From the NCBI RefSeq assembly GCF_900177615.1, contig NZ_FXAP01000008.1, forward strand, positions 62,001 to 126,000: 64,000 nucleotides of DNA. The letters are read 5' to 3'. Numbering within the stretch: the stretch's first letter is position 1; each line of letters begins with the position of its first letter. Below, one piece after another: positions 43,308-52,181 of the stretch. The stretch is from Plantibacter flavus (GTDB taxonomy: Bacteria; Actinomycetota; Actinomycetes; Actinomycetales; Microbacteriaceae). The notes below the pieces were generated by a model. It was not told the DNA's origin and searched no databases. It saw only the letters and a program-made list of their open reading frames with translations. A program made the translations under genes and the position numbers.

Positions 43308-45308
43308 ATGCTGACTGACGCACTCACCATCGTGCTGGCGGTCGTGTCGGCGCTGCTCCTCGGATTCGCTGCCAGGCGCGTGCTCGACGCCCCGGTCGGA
43401 TGGCCGCGCAGCATCCTCGTCGGGCTCGTCGTGTTCGTCACCGGCCCACCGTTCGTGAACTGGCTGCTGCAACAGACCGGCCTGGTCCAGCCGGGTGAGG
43501 CCGGAGACGCCCGGGCGGCCTTCGCAGCGATCGCCGTCGCGCTCCTCGCGATCGGTTGGATCTTCGCGCTCGGCCTCGGCGTCCTCGTCGCCATCGAGGT
43601 CATCGTCCCGACCCGGCCGCTGATGAACCCGATCGACGTCGTCCGCTCGGCGATCAAACGACGGCGACGGACGAGGCGATACCTGCAGATCCTCACCATC
43701 GCGTCGCGGCACGGTGCCGGCTGGCTCGTACACGGCCGATCACGCGTCCAGCTCGAACTCACCACGAGTGAGCAGCGCGCCAACGCGATCATCGCCACGA
43801 TCAACGACTCCGGCGTCACCTTCGTGAAGCTCGGACAGGTGCTCTCGACGAGACGCGACCTGGTGCCCGAGCCGTACCTCAGCGCCCTCGCGTCGCTGCA
43901 GTCCGAAGCGACGACGCTGCCCTGGCATGAGGTCGAGGTCGTCATCGAGACCGAACTCGGCGCGCCGATCGACACCGTGTTCGCCTCGATCGACTCCGAA
44001 CCGCTCGCCGCGGCGTCCGTCGCCCAGGTGCACACCGCCGAGCTCCTCGACGGCACACCCGTGGTCGTGAAGGTCCAGCGGCCCGCCGCGCGCGTGCAGG
44101 TCGAGGCCGACGCCGACATCGTCGTCCGCCTCGCCGAGCGCGCTGAGACGCACACCAAGTTCGGGCAGGACCTCCGCCTCGCCTCCGTCGCGCGGGCCTT
44201 CACCTCGACGCTGCTCGAGGAGCTCGACTACCGGATCGAAGCCCGCAACGTGGAGATGATCCGCAGCACCCTGAAGCGCCGCGAGGAGCGCGACGAGGGC
44301 GTCCGGATCACGGTGCCACGCGTCTACCCGGCGGCCTCGGGCGCCCGCCTGCTCACCATGGACCTCGTCGACGGGTTGCCGCTCAGTCGAGCGCGGGACC
44401 GCATCGCGACCATCCCCAAGGAGGAACGCGAGACCCTCGCGACCGGCCTCATGGAGGTCGTGCTCGAACAGATCCTCGTGCACGGCGTCTTCCACGCCGA
44501 CCTCCACCCGGGCAACGTCATCCTCCGCGAGGACGGATCGCTCGGGCTGATCGACTTCGGGGCCGTCGGCGTCATCGAGCGCAGTCAGCGGCAGCGACTC
44601 ACCGCGGTGATGCTCGCCACCGTCAGCGAGGACGACATCGCGGCGACCGACGCCCTCCTCCTCATCGTCGACCTGCCGGAGGACGCCGACCTCGACGCCC
44701 TCCGCCACGACGTGGGCATCGTCATCACGGCCGAGCGCCACCGACCGGGTGGCGACGGCTCGATCTTCAGCCGACTCCTCGACGTCATCCGGCAGCACCA
44801 CATCGCACTCCCCGGCGACCTCGCCGCCGCGTTCCGCAGCTTCGCGACCCTCGAAGGGTGCCTCAAGGCGCTCGACCCCGACTTCGACATGTTCGAACAG
44901 GCGCTCCCGATGGTGCCGCGCCTCCTCCGCCGCTCGCAGTCCGTCCGGCAGACGGCGGTCACCCTGCAGGCGCAGGCCGCCGTCACCGCCGCATTGGCCC
45001 GCAACCTCCCGCGTCGACTCGACTCGCTGCTGTCCGGACTCGAGGACGGGACCGTCGGCGTGACGCTGAAGGGCTTCGCCGATGAACCGGCGAAGGGGCT
45101 CGTGGAGGGCGTGACCGCTGAGATCGTCGGAACCCTGATCTCGATCGCCGCCCTGGTGATCGCCGTGGTCCTGGTCGTCACCGGTGCCGGCCCGGTCCTC
45201 CCCGGCGGCCTGCGGGTGTTCGATCTCATCGCGGCGTTCATCGGGTTCCTCGGCTTCCTCGGGCTGCTGCGCGTCCTGCGGCAGACCGTCGTCCGCCGGG
45301 GTCGGTGA
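43308..45308 (+). CDS. UbiB/ABC1-family atypical kinase, membrane-anchored
   Basis: A 666-residue protein. The family KxGQ motif is FVKLGQVLSTRRDLVP, AAASVAQVH is the Ala-rich loop, HADLHPGNVIL the catalytic loop and IDFGAVG the metal motif. Members support isoprenoid-quinone or lipid metabolism by an ATPase activity. Here three N-terminal hydrophobic segments (about 5-25, 34-52, 65-98) precede the kinase domain and two more lie at the C-terminus (about 606-655), so it is anchored at both ends. CGGATG context gives no strong ribosome binding site. Single-gene unit. Confidence 0.88.
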   Translation: MLTDALTIVLAVVSALLLGFAARRVLDAPVGWPRSILVGLVVFVTGPPFVNWLLQQTGLVQPGEAGDARAAFAAIAVALLAIGWIFALGLGVLVAIEVIVPTRPLMNPIDVVRSAIKRRRRTRRYLQILTIASRHGAGWLVHGRSRVQLELTTSEQRANAIIATINDSGVTFVKLGQVLSTRRDLVPEPYLSALASLQSEATTLPWHEVEVVIETELGAPIDTVFASIDSEPLAAASVAQVHTAELLDGTPVVVKVQRPAARVQVEADADIVVRLAERAETHTKFGQDLRLASVARAFTSTLLEELDYRIEARNVEMIRSTLKRREERDEGVRITVPRVYPAASGARLLTMDLVDGLPLSRARDRIATIPKEERETLATGLMEVVLEQILVHGVFHADLHPGNVILREDGSLGLIDFGAVGVIERSQRQRLTAVMLATVSEDDIAATDALLLIVDLPEDADLDALRHDVGIVITAERHRPGGDGSIFSRLLDVIRQHHIALPGDLAAAFRSFATLEGCLKALDPDFDMFEQALPMVPRLLRRSQSVRQTAVTLQAQAAVTAALARNLPRRLDSLLSGLEDGTVGVTLKGFADEPAKGLVEGVTAEIVGTLISIAALVIAVVLVVTGAGPVLPGGLRVFDLIAAFIGFLGFLGLLRVLRQTVVRRGR

Positions 45309-45339
45309 CCGGAGCACCCCGCTGTTCACCTGACGGCAC

Positions 45340-45352
45340 TACCGTGATCGGG
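45340..45352 (+). promoter_or_regulatory. -10 box of a leaderless promoter for the APC permease
   Basis: TACCGT at 45340-45345 ends 6 nt before the GTG at 45352. Confidence 0.55.
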
Positions 45353-46599
45353 TGAGTGACCCCCGACTGCAGCGACGCTTGGGCACGAGCGCCGCGGTGT
45401 TCATCGGCCTGGGCTCGATGATGGGCGCCGGCGTCTTCGCGGTGTTCCAGCCGGCCGCGCAGGTCGCCGGTGCGGGACTCCTCATCGGGCTCGTGATCGC
45501 CGCGGTCGTCGCCTGCTGCAACGCGATGTCCTCCGCGCAGCTCGCCGCACAGCTCCCCTCGGCCGGCGGCACCTACCTCTACGGCCGCGAACTCATCGGG
45601 CCGTGGTGGGGCTTCGCCGCCGGATGGAGCTTCGTGGTGGGCAAGACCGCGAGCGCCGCAGCCATGGCGGTCGCCTTCGCGGCGTATGCGGTGCCGGCCG
45701 AGTGGAGTCGTCCGGTCGCCGCGCTCGCGGTCGCCCTGGTGGTCGTGACCAACTGCCTCGGGGTCACCCGCACCGCGACGGCGACCCGGGTGATCGTGGT
45801 GGCCGTCCTCGTGGTGCTCGCCGTGGTCGTCGGCTCAGGCGTCGTCGGGCCGCAGGCCGGTTCGACGGGGGTCGCGTCGCTCGGGTTCGACGCCAGCCCG
45901 CTCGCCGTGCTGCAGTCCGCGGGGCTGCTGTTCTTCGCCTTCGCCGGGTACGCGCGGATCGCGACCCTGGGCGAGGAGGTCCGCGACCCGGCCAAGACGA
46001 TCCCCCGCGCCATCGGGATCGCGTTCGCCGTCGCCGTCGTCGTCTACACGGCCGTCGCCGTCGTGTCGCTGCTCACGCTCGGCGCGGACGGTCTCGCGTC
46101 CAGTGCGCGACCCCTGGCCGCCGTGGTGGAGACGAACGGGTGGCCGTGGGCGGCGGCCCTGGTGCGGCTCGGGGCGGCCGCGGCCTGTCTGGGAGCACTG
46201 CTCGCGGTGTTCGCCGGCATCGGCCGGACCGCCTTCGCGATGGCGAGGACCGGCGACCTGCCGCACGCACTCGACGCGGTGCACCCGCGCTTCGCGACCC
46301 CCTACCGCGCGGAACTGCTCGTCGGTGCGGTCGTCGTCGTCCTGGTCCTGCTCGTCGACCTCCGGAGCGCGATCGGGTTCTCCTCGTTCGGCGTGCTGCT
46401 CTACTACGTGGTCGCCAACGTCTCGGCGTACCGCCAGACGCGCGAGCACCGACGGTACCCACGCGCGGTGAGTGTGTTCGGCGCCGTCGGCTGCGTCGTG
46501 CTGATGTTCACGCTGCCGCCGACGTCGGTCATCGTGGGCACGGTGGTCGCGCTCCTCGGGTTCGCCGGGCGTGCGGTGGCACTTCGACAGGCTCAGTGA
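45352..46599 (+). CDS. APC-family amino acid/amine permease
   Basis: A 415-residue transporter with about twelve helices. GTSAAVFIGLGSMMGAGVFAVF is the broken first helix that binds the amino group; AGYARIATLGEEVRDPAKTIPRAI is the helix 6-7 region. The last residues ALRQAQ and the TGA come from a copy of the dispersed repeat (from 46580), the same ending as the SRPBCC gene at 5508-5981. Leaderless GTG start. Substrate not predictable. Confidence 0.88.
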   Translation: MSDPRLQRRLGTSAAVFIGLGSMMGAGVFAVFQPAAQVAGAGLLIGLVIAAVVACCNAMSSAQLAAQLPSAGGTYLYGRELIGPWWGFAAGWSFVVGKTASAAAMAVAFAAYAVPAEWSRPVAALAVALVVVTNCLGVTRTATATRVIVVAVLVVLAVVVGSGVVGPQAGSTGVASLGFDASPLAVLQSAGLLFFAFAGYARIATLGEEVRDPAKTIPRAIGIAFAVAVVVYTAVAVVSLLTLGADGLASSARPLAAVVETNGWPWAAALVRLGAAAACLGALLAVFAGIGRTAFAMARTGDLPHALDAVHPRFATPYRAELLVGAVVVVLVLLVDLRSAIGFSSFGVLLYYVVANVSAYRQTREHRRYPRAVSVFGAVGCVVLMFTLPPTSVIVGTVVALLGFAGRAVALRQAQ

Positions 46600-46765
46600 C
46601 CGGGGTTCGGCTCAGTGACCGGGGTTCGGCTCAGTGAGCGGGGTTCGGCTCAGTGACCGAGGTTCGACTCAGTGGCCGGGACCCGGTCCCTGAGCCTGTC
46701 GAAGGGTCCATACGGAGCCCGGCGTCCCAGGCCCTGCCCTTCGACACGCTCAGGATCCGCGTGCC
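46580..46765. repeat. repeat array between the APC permease and the GntR gene
   Basis: A full element cttcgacaggctcagtgacc (from 46582) opens about four 19-bp units (gtgaccggggttcggctca), followed by an inverted full element, ggtccctgagcctgtcgaag (from 46685), and another, cccttcgacacgctcagga (from 46737). No gene between 46600 and 46779. Confidence 0.85.
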
Positions 46766-46779
46766 GAATGGCCGACCGG

Positions 46780-47430
46780 CTACAGCTGCGTCGAGAGGCG
46801 GAAGATGTTCTCGACGGCAAGTTCGGCGGCGATCGCGTCGCCGGCCTCGACCGCATCCCGGAGCGCCGGGTATCCCTGTTCCTTGGCAGCCCAGTCGGTG
46901 TTCTCCTCGGTGCGCGTCGCGGAGGACCGGTAGGTGAGGCCGTCGATGATGTCCTTGGTCGCCGCGACGAGCGTGGCGTTCGGGCAGGCGGCGATGAACG
47001 CGTCGAAGAGCTCCCAGCTGAGTCGCCCGTGCTCGGCCATGTCGCGCTGCTCGACGACCACGATCACCTGGTTGATCGCGCGGACGAGTGCCTTCTTCTG
47101 CGTCGCGCCAAGGCCGGGGACGGTGACGCGGACGACCCCGCCGAGCATGGCGCCGAGCGTCTGCATGACCTCGGTTCGCTGTGCCGGGTCGGGCAGGGCG
47201 ACGCGGGTGTACCGCTGTGCGGCCATCTCGATGAGGCCGACGCGGGCGAGGTCGTTGAGCGCCTCACGGATCGGTGTGCGGGAGATCCCGAGCCAGGACT
47301 GCAGTTCGCCGTCGTTGAGGTGCTCGCCGGGCTCGAGGGTGCCGTCGAAGATGGCCGTGCGGATGCGCTCGACGGCGACCTCGCGGAGGGAACGACGCTC
47401 GACGGGCGGGTTGGCTGATGGCACGGGCAT
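46780..47430 (-). CDS. GntR-family regulator (FCD type)
   Basis: A 216-residue protein: winged helix near 14-78 (LREVAVERIRTAIFDGTLEPG, LGISRTPIREALNDLARVGLIEM), then an FCD-like helical domain that is less typical (few of the metal histidines, with H136-region EHGRLSWELFDAFIAACPNA). GGAGATCC precedes the ATG. No operon partner; the divergent LRR gene begins 307 bp away. Target unknown. Confidence 0.83.
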   Translation of the reverse strand: MPVPSANPPVERRSLREVAVERIRTAIFDGTLEPGEHLNDGELQSWLGISRTPIREALNDLARVGLIEMAAQRYTRVALPDPAQRTEVMQTLGAMLGGVVRVTVPGLGATQKKALVRAINQVIVVVEQRDMAEHGRLSWELFDAFIAACPNATLVAATKDIIDGLTYRSSATRTEENTDWAAKEQGYPALRDAVEAGDAIAAELAVENIFRLSTQL

Positions 47431-47632
47431 GCGGGATCTCCTTCGTCGGCGAATGCTATGCCATCAGCGTACCGAATATCAGCGGATCCGCCCGGGGTTG
47501 ACGCGCGGTTCAACAACACCTGACGGGCGGAGTGAACGCGCGGACATGACGATGTCGCCGCTCCGTCAGTTCGCATCCATACACCCCTTCTGACGCAGAT
47601 ATCACATTTACCTGTTTGGCGTGTTCACAACT

Positions 47633-47640
47633 GATATACT
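47633..47640 (+). promoter_or_regulatory. extended -10 promoter for the LRR surface protein
   Basis: TGATATACT (47632-47640) is an extended -10 element (TGnTATACT) in an AT-rich stretch; a -35 match is weak. The start would be near 47647, giving a leader of about 90 nt. The remainder of 47431-47737 shows no gene. Confidence 0.55.
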
Positions 47641-47737
47641 TGCCCTTCGCTGCGAGCTGAGCTCTGCTCGCCGGATGTCCATCCACTCCGTGGCGCGTGG
47701 CACGGACATCGACCAGCTCCCCCATCGAAGGAATCTC

Positions 47738-49990
47738 ATGACGTCTCCCTCACTCGTTCGACCCGACCCGGGCGTCGGCGCCGCTCCACGGCGGCGGCTG
47801 ACGCTCCTGCTCCGCTCCATCGGCGCCGTCGCGATCGGCGCCGTCGCGGTGGGCGTCACCGCCACGCCAGCGCATGCCGCAGATGCGCAGTTCGCCGACG
47901 CCAACCTCAACTCCTGCGTGCAACAAGCGCTCGGACTCCCCTCGGAGACGCCCGTCTCTGAGGAACAGGCGGCCACGTTGACCACGCTCCGCTGCGGCAC
48001 CACCGTCGACTCGCTCGACGGTATCGAGTCACTCACCAACCTCGAGTCGCTCGCACTCAGCCGCGCACCGCTCTCCGCGGGCGTCGAGCCACTCGCGTCC
48101 CTCACCTCGATCACGAGCCTGTCGCTCACCGGCACGTCGAATCTCGACATGTCGATCATCGGCGGGATGACCCAGCTGACCTCGCTCAACATCGGGTCCG
48201 CACCACTCACCGACCTGTCCGCCCTGGCGACGTTGGTCAACCTCACGACCCTCGGACTCAACGCCGTCGGAGCGACCGACCTGAGTCCGCTCAGCGGCCT
48301 TTCCGGCCTGGAGGCCTTGTCCGTCAAGGGAAACCGCCTGACCACGGTGGCGCCGCTGTCGACGCTCACGAGGCTGCACTCGCTCGAGGTGGCGACGAAC
48401 CAGATCGCCGACATCACACCGCTGGCGAGCCTGACGCGACTCCAGAACCTGAACCTGCTCTCCAACCAGATCGAGGACCTCACGCCGCTCCGGGGCCTCA
48501 CCGGCCTCCGCACGTTGAACGCGCAGCTCAACCAGGTGTCCGATGCCGGCCCGTTGAGCACCCTGACCAGGTTGACCTCCCTGGCCCTCGATGACAACCG
48601 CATCACGGACCTCACACCGTTCATCCCGCTCACGGCACTCGAGATCCTCACGATCAACGACAACCTGATCGAGGACGTCACGCCGCTCCGCGATCTGGTG
48701 TTCATCGAGACCCTGGAGATGTCGGGCAACCGCATCTCTTCCATCGCCCCGCTCGCCGGCCTGGTCGCGACGAACTACGTGCGGTTCGACCGCCAGGTGA
48801 TCACACTCCCCGAGATCGCCGTCGGCGCACCCCAGGAGAACCCGATCCGATCCATCGACGGGAGCGCGGCGCCCGTCACCTCGACCACCGCGCAGTATGA
48901 CGCCGCGAGCAACACCTGGACGTTCGCTGCGGCCGGCAACAACTCCCTCACCTGGATGATCCGAGACATCGGTATCGGCTCGTGGTCCCCCTTCTCCGGG
49001 CGGATCACGCAGCGCTCGGTCGCCACGGCCGGGTCGCTGGAGCTCGCGCAGTCCATGGCGCTCGGGGAGACCGGCACCCACCCCGCCCCCGGCGACACGG
49101 TGACGCACACGTACACCCTCCGGAGCGCCGGCACGGCGACGGTCTCCGACATCTCGATCACCGACACCACGCCCAACCTCTCAGGGTTCAGCTTCGACTG
49201 GCCCGCAGCTGAGGGCGTCCTCACGCCGGGGCAGGTCGCAACGGCGACGGCGACGAGCACTCTGACGCAGATCGACATCGACGCCATGCGTCTCGACAGC
49301 TCCGCCACCGCTACTGGAGCCGCGGCATCCTCGCCCGTGGTCTCGAACACAGCACCCGCGAGCCTCCCGATCGACGGACTGAACGGGATCAGCGTGGCCA
49401 TCACGGCGGACATCGCGTCCGTCGGCGAGCCGGCGGCGGTCGGCGACTCCATCGGCTACGCCATCATCGCGACCAACACCGGCACACGCACCCTCACCGA
49501 GACCTCGGTCGTCGCATCGCTCCCGGAGCTGTCCGCGCTCCTCATCGAGTGGCCAGGTGCAGCAGGCGTCCTCGCTCCGGGTGAGCAGGTCCTCATCACG
49601 ACCGAGTACGCCATCACTGCGGCGGACATCGAGGTCGGATCGGTCACGAACGAGGCGACTGCGAGCGGAACCGGGCCTGACGGCGCCGATGTCGACAGCA
49701 GCGCCTCCGTGGCCGTCGAACTGCGTAGCGCGATCGTCACGCCGGGTCCGGGTCCGGACCCGTCGCCGGAGCCCACGCCGACGCCGGAGCCCACCCGGTC
49801 GCCCGCACCGGGAACGGTCGAGCCCGCACCCGGCACGTCCTCGGGCGACCTCGCGAAGACCGGTGTCGACGGCAGCACGCTCACCGGGCTCACGCTTGGT
49901 GCGATGCTCCTGTTCGGTATCGGCGCCGCAGTCCTCGCCGAAACGCGCCGGCGGTCCCGCGTCACGCAGGGCGCTGATCGCAACGAGTAG
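47738..49990 (+). CDS. leucine-rich-repeat cell-wall protein with LAKTG sorting signal
   Basis: A 750-residue secreted protein. Signal peptide to AHA (about 47). Residues about 85-330 are eleven or so 22-residue leucine-rich repeats of the internalin type (LTRLQNLNLLSNQIEDLTPL). Two DUF11-like beta domains follow (about 400-660), then a Pro/Glu/Thr stalk (PDPSPEPTPTPEPT), LAKTG at 705-709, a hydrophobic helix and a basic tail: a class E type sortase substrate. GAAGG lies before the ATG at 47738; upstream in-frame starts would mask the signal peptide. No sortase gene is nearby. Likely a surface adhesin or interaction protein. Confidence 0.9.
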   Translation: MTSPSLVRPDPGVGAAPRRRLTLLLRSIGAVAIGAVAVGVTATPAHAADAQFADANLNSCVQQALGLPSETPVSEEQAATLTTLRCGTTVDSLDGIESLTNLESLALSRAPLSAGVEPLASLTSITSLSLTGTSNLDMSIIGGMTQLTSLNIGSAPLTDLSALATLVNLTTLGLNAVGATDLSPLSGLSGLEALSVKGNRLTTVAPLSTLTRLHSLEVATNQIADITPLASLTRLQNLNLLSNQIEDLTPLRGLTGLRTLNAQLNQVSDAGPLSTLTRLTSLALDDNRITDLTPFIPLTALEILTINDNLIEDVTPLRDLVFIETLEMSGNRISSIAPLAGLVATNYVRFDRQVITLPEIAVGAPQENPIRSIDGSAAPVTSTTAQYDAASNTWTFAAAGNNSLTWMIRDIGIGSWSPFSGRITQRSVATAGSLELAQSMALGETGTHPAPGDTVTHTYTLRSAGTATVSDISITDTTPNLSGFSFDWPAAEGVLTPGQVATATATSTLTQIDIDAMRLDSSATATGAAASSPVVSNTAPASLPIDGLNGISVAITADIASVGEPAAVGDSIGYAIIATNTGTRTLTETSVVASLPELSALLIEWPGAAGVLAPGEQVLITTEYAITAADIEVGSVTNEATASGTGPDGADVDSSASVAVELRSAIVTPGPGPDPSPEPTPTPEPTRSPAPGTVEPAPGTSSGDLAKTGVDGSTLTGLTLGAMLLFGIGAAVLAETRRRSRVTQGADRNE

Positions 49991-50009
49991 ACGCATCACC
50001 TGATGCAGC

Positions 50010-50039
50010 GGAGGGCGGGTTGCCGACAACCCGCCCTCC
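50010..50039 (+). terminator. terminator hairpin after the LRR gene
   Basis: GGAGGGCGGGTTG (50010-50022) pairs perfectly with CAACCCGCCCTCC (50027-50039) around a 4-nt loop, 20 nt after the stop. A strong 13-bp stem without a T-run; it could also serve the convergent lipoprotein gene. Confidence 0.75.
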
Positions 50040-50107
50040 GTGGCGTTCCGGCACCGATTCGACGCGTCGACACGATCTTTGATCGACCGCCCGGGTCCCG
50101 GTCTCGG

Positions 50108-50710
50108 CTAGTCCTGCGGAATGAGCGGGATGACATCGCGACTCGGTGGAACGACCTCGCCGCTCTTGCTCCCGCCGATGACTTTGCCCTCGGGGCGGTC
50201 GTAAACGAGGTCGAACTCGGTCTCGTCGGTGCGCACCCAGGCGCCGATCCAGCCGGTCGCCGTCTCACCGGCGGGTGTCGCCTGCAGGAGCGAGTAGCCG
50301 GCAGACGCCATCGGGGTCTTGAGCGCCTCGGGCGTGCCGAGGCCGAGCGTCACGTAGTCGAGGTTGACGGCACGGGTGGTGACGGAGACGCGATGGGGGA
50401 AGACGCTGCCGCCGTATTCGTCGCCGGCTTCGAGTCGGACCTGGACGAGCATCGGACGCAGGCCGTCGGTGGTGCCTGCAGGCGCCGGGAAGTCGTCGAC
50501 GATCGCGAGGGCGGTCACCTTCGTGCCGTCGACATCATCGGTGAGCGTCTGCTCTTGGAGCGGCGTGCTCGGCGGCTGCGACACCGACGGCGTCGGCGAG
50601 GCGGACGATCGGCCCGCGTCCGACGAGGAGCCGGCGGAGCAACCGGTGAGGGCGAGGGCAGCGACCGTGAGAGCCGCGGCCAGGGTCGTTCGACGAGAAC
50701 TCATGCGCAT
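50108..50710 (-). CDS. putative lipoprotein of unknown function
   Basis: A 200-residue exported protein with lipobox LTGC and Cys24. A Ser/Pro/Thr-rich linker (about 25-50) leads to a beta-rich domain (KVTALAIVDDFPAP, LRPMLVQVRLEAGDEYGG, RVSVTTRAVNLDYV), similar in outline to DUF4352-type extracellular domains but not clearly assignable. CAGGAT (50717-50722) ends 6 nt upstream of the ATG at 50710, predicting a leaderless mRNA; the ATG two codons later is the alternative. Confidence 0.75.
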   Translation of the reverse strand: MRMSSRRTTLAAALTVAALALTGCSAGSSSDAGRSSASPTPSVSQPPSTPLQEQTLTDDVDGTKVTALAIVDDFPAPAGTTDGLRPMLVQVRLEAGDEYGGSVFPHRVSVTTRAVNLDYVTLGLGTPEALKTPMASAGYSLLQATPAGETATGWIGAWVRTDETEFDLVYDRPEGKVIGGSKSGEVVPPSRDVIPLIPQD

Positions 50711-50844
50711 GACTCAATCCTGTCAGACACGCCGTGGTGCGATTCGTCGCCGGATGGCCGGTCGCGGGTGACGCGGTCGGGCTCCGGAGATGTGCCGGGC
50801 GGCCTTCTCGGAGAACCGGCGACGGGCGCTCGCGCTGCAGCAGC

Positions 50845-51180
50845 TCAGACAGCGCCACCGAAGTAGACCTCGACCTCCCGGACGGTGCCGTCGACGACGC
50901 GAGTCGCCTCCAGGTTGCGGTACGTCTTCCCTTGCACGACGTACTCGTAGCGGTGGAGGACGATGCCGTCGGTCTCGACGATCTGGAGCGTCACGCCCGG
51001 GGTGTCGAAATGGTCGGCACTCGGTAAGCAGCGTTCGAGCCATGTCGTTCGGTCGATGTGGTCGTCCTGCGGGCTCGTGAAGACGAAGTCCGCATGCATG
51101 AGCGCCTCGGCAGCAGCCCGATCCTGCTCGTGGAACGCACGCATGAACGCCAGAACCGTGTCGATCGCCGATGAACGCAT
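50845..51180 (-). CDS. SnoaL/NTF2-like protein
   Basis: A 111-residue protein with the cone-shaped NTF2-like pattern: AIDTVLAFMRAFHEQDRAAAEALMHADFVFTSP, then WLERCLP, and beta strands VTLQIVETDGIVLHRYEYVV and REVEVYFGG. Such proteins bind or isomerise small molecules. TAGGAT (51187-51192) ends 6 nt before the ATG, so the mRNA is predicted to be leaderless. Confidence 0.82.
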   Translation of the reverse strand: MRSSAIDTVLAFMRAFHEQDRAAAEALMHADFVFTSPQDDHIDRTTWLERCLPSADHFDTPGVTLQIVETDGIVLHRYEYVVQGKTYRNLEATRVVDGTVREVEVYFGGAV

Positions 51181-51230
51181 GCGGTGATCCTACGCGCGGG
51201 CCTGGCGCTGCGGTCGGGGAAGGTGTCCGC

Positions 51231-51412
51231 GTAGGGCCATCGACACGTTCAGGGACCGACTGCCGGCGTTTCGATCCCTGCGCCGGTCGCGGGGCCCGCT
51301 TGGACCTCCCGCAACGCGCTTCGACAACCGCGGAGACTCGCTCCCTGAGCCTGTCGAAGGGCCTACGAGGAACCGCCCCACCTGCCCTTCGACAAGGTCA
51401 GGGACCGACACG
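51231..51412. repeat. scattered copies of the dispersed repeat in a gene-free stretch
   Basis: Degenerate and full copies: ccatcgacacgttcaggga (51238), ctccctgagcctgtcgaagg (51341) and cccttcgacaaggtcaggga (51385). The stretch 51181-51542 holds no gene besides the promoter region of the next one. Confidence 0.75.
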
Positions 51413-51542
51413 GGGACGGCCGCCCTGCAACCCGATGGGCAGTCGTCCCCATCGCACCTCAGACCGCCACCGGGGTAGCGTGAACGGAGCGGACACCACC
51501 GGGACACCGCACGGGTCCGGTTGCACACATCGAGGAGCACCT

Positions 51543-51962
51543 GTGATCATCTGGACCCGTTGGGGCATCGTCGTCTTCCTGATCTTCGGGCTCTCCGTCG
51601 GCGCCGGCTTCCTCCTCAAGGCGATCGTCTCGCCCGACGGCGGCTCGGCCCAGTCCGGCGTGTTCGTCGGCATCGGATTCCTGCTCGGCGCCGTCGCGTG
51701 CTGGGCCTTCGGGAAGTTCGCGCTGGCGAAGCTTGATGCACCGCGGCCGGTCGTCGTGTGGCAGCAGCTCGTACAGCCGTACGTCAACGAGCACGGCATC
51801 ACCGTGAAGCAGGAGGCCGTCCCCGTGCGCCACCCGCAGACCGGCGAGCAGCTCTACAGCCGCCCGAGCTCCACGCTCTTCTTCATCCCCGTCCGCTTCT
51901 GGGCGTACGTCATCGCCGCACTGGGTGTCGTCACGATCGTCGTGAACGTCGTGCGCGGCTGA
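51543..51962 (+). CDS. hypothetical membrane protein
   Basis: A 139-residue protein with three hydrophobic segments: about 5-27, 40-60 and 115-137. The soluble middle (residues 62-110) has VVWQQLVQPYVNEHGITVKQEAVPVRHPQTG. I do not recognise the family; similar small proteins with helices at both ends are common in actinobacterial envelopes. GTG at 51543 has GAGGAG 5 nt upstream. It converges on rpmJ, whose stop is 4 bp away. Confidence 0.72.
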   Translation: MIIWTRWGIVVFLIFGLSVGAGFLLKAIVSPDGGSAQSGVFVGIGFLLGAVACWAFGKFALAKLDAPRPVVVWQQLVQPYVNEHGITVKQEAVPVRHPQTGEQLYSRPSSTLFFIPVRFWAYVIAALGVVTIVVNVVRG

Positions 51963-51965
51963 CTC

Positions 51966-52088
51966 TCAGCCCTGGCGACCCTTCCACCGCGGGTTCTGCT
52001 TGTTGATGACGAACACCCGGCCACGGCGGCGGACGACCTGCGACCCCGGCTTGTCCTTGAGCGACTTGAGTGATGCGCGGACCTTCAT
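51966..52088 (-). CDS. rpmJ: ribosomal protein L36, cysteine-free paralog
   Basis: A 40-residue L36 of the zinc-independent type: it has [10 protein letters not shown] and a basic [23 protein letters not shown]-like body but none of the Cys/His ligands. Such paralogs replace the zinc-binding L36 when zinc is scarce, freeing zinc. CAGGAGG precedes the ATG. It is divergent from a CobW-like gene, and a palindromic operator lies between the two, as expected for Zur control. Confidence 0.93.
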   Translation of the reverse strand: MKVRASLKSLKDKPGSQVVRRRGRVFVINKQNPRWKGRQG

Positions 52089-52122
52089 GGCGACCTCCTG
52101 GTGATCACGATGCGTGCTACCT

Positions 52123-52143
52123 TGTTGAGAACGATTCTCAACA
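52123..52143. promoter_or_regulatory. candidate Zur box shared by rpmJ and the CobW-like gene
   Basis: Arms TGTTGAGAA (52123-52131) and TTCTCAACA (52135-52143) are perfect complements around CGA. The core TTGAGAACGATTCTCAA resembles actinobacterial Zur sites (TGAAAACGATTTTCA-like). It lies midway in the 93-bp divergent region, so one bound dimer could silence both genes. Confidence 0.75.
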
Positions 52144-52181
52144 GAACGCACTGTAGCACCCATCGACCAGGAGAACCCGCC

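Noticed and set aside
47597-47738. Earlier in-frame start at 47621 for the LRR protein
   Set aside because: It would put 39 polar residues before the signal peptide and begin upstream of the -10 element at 47635.
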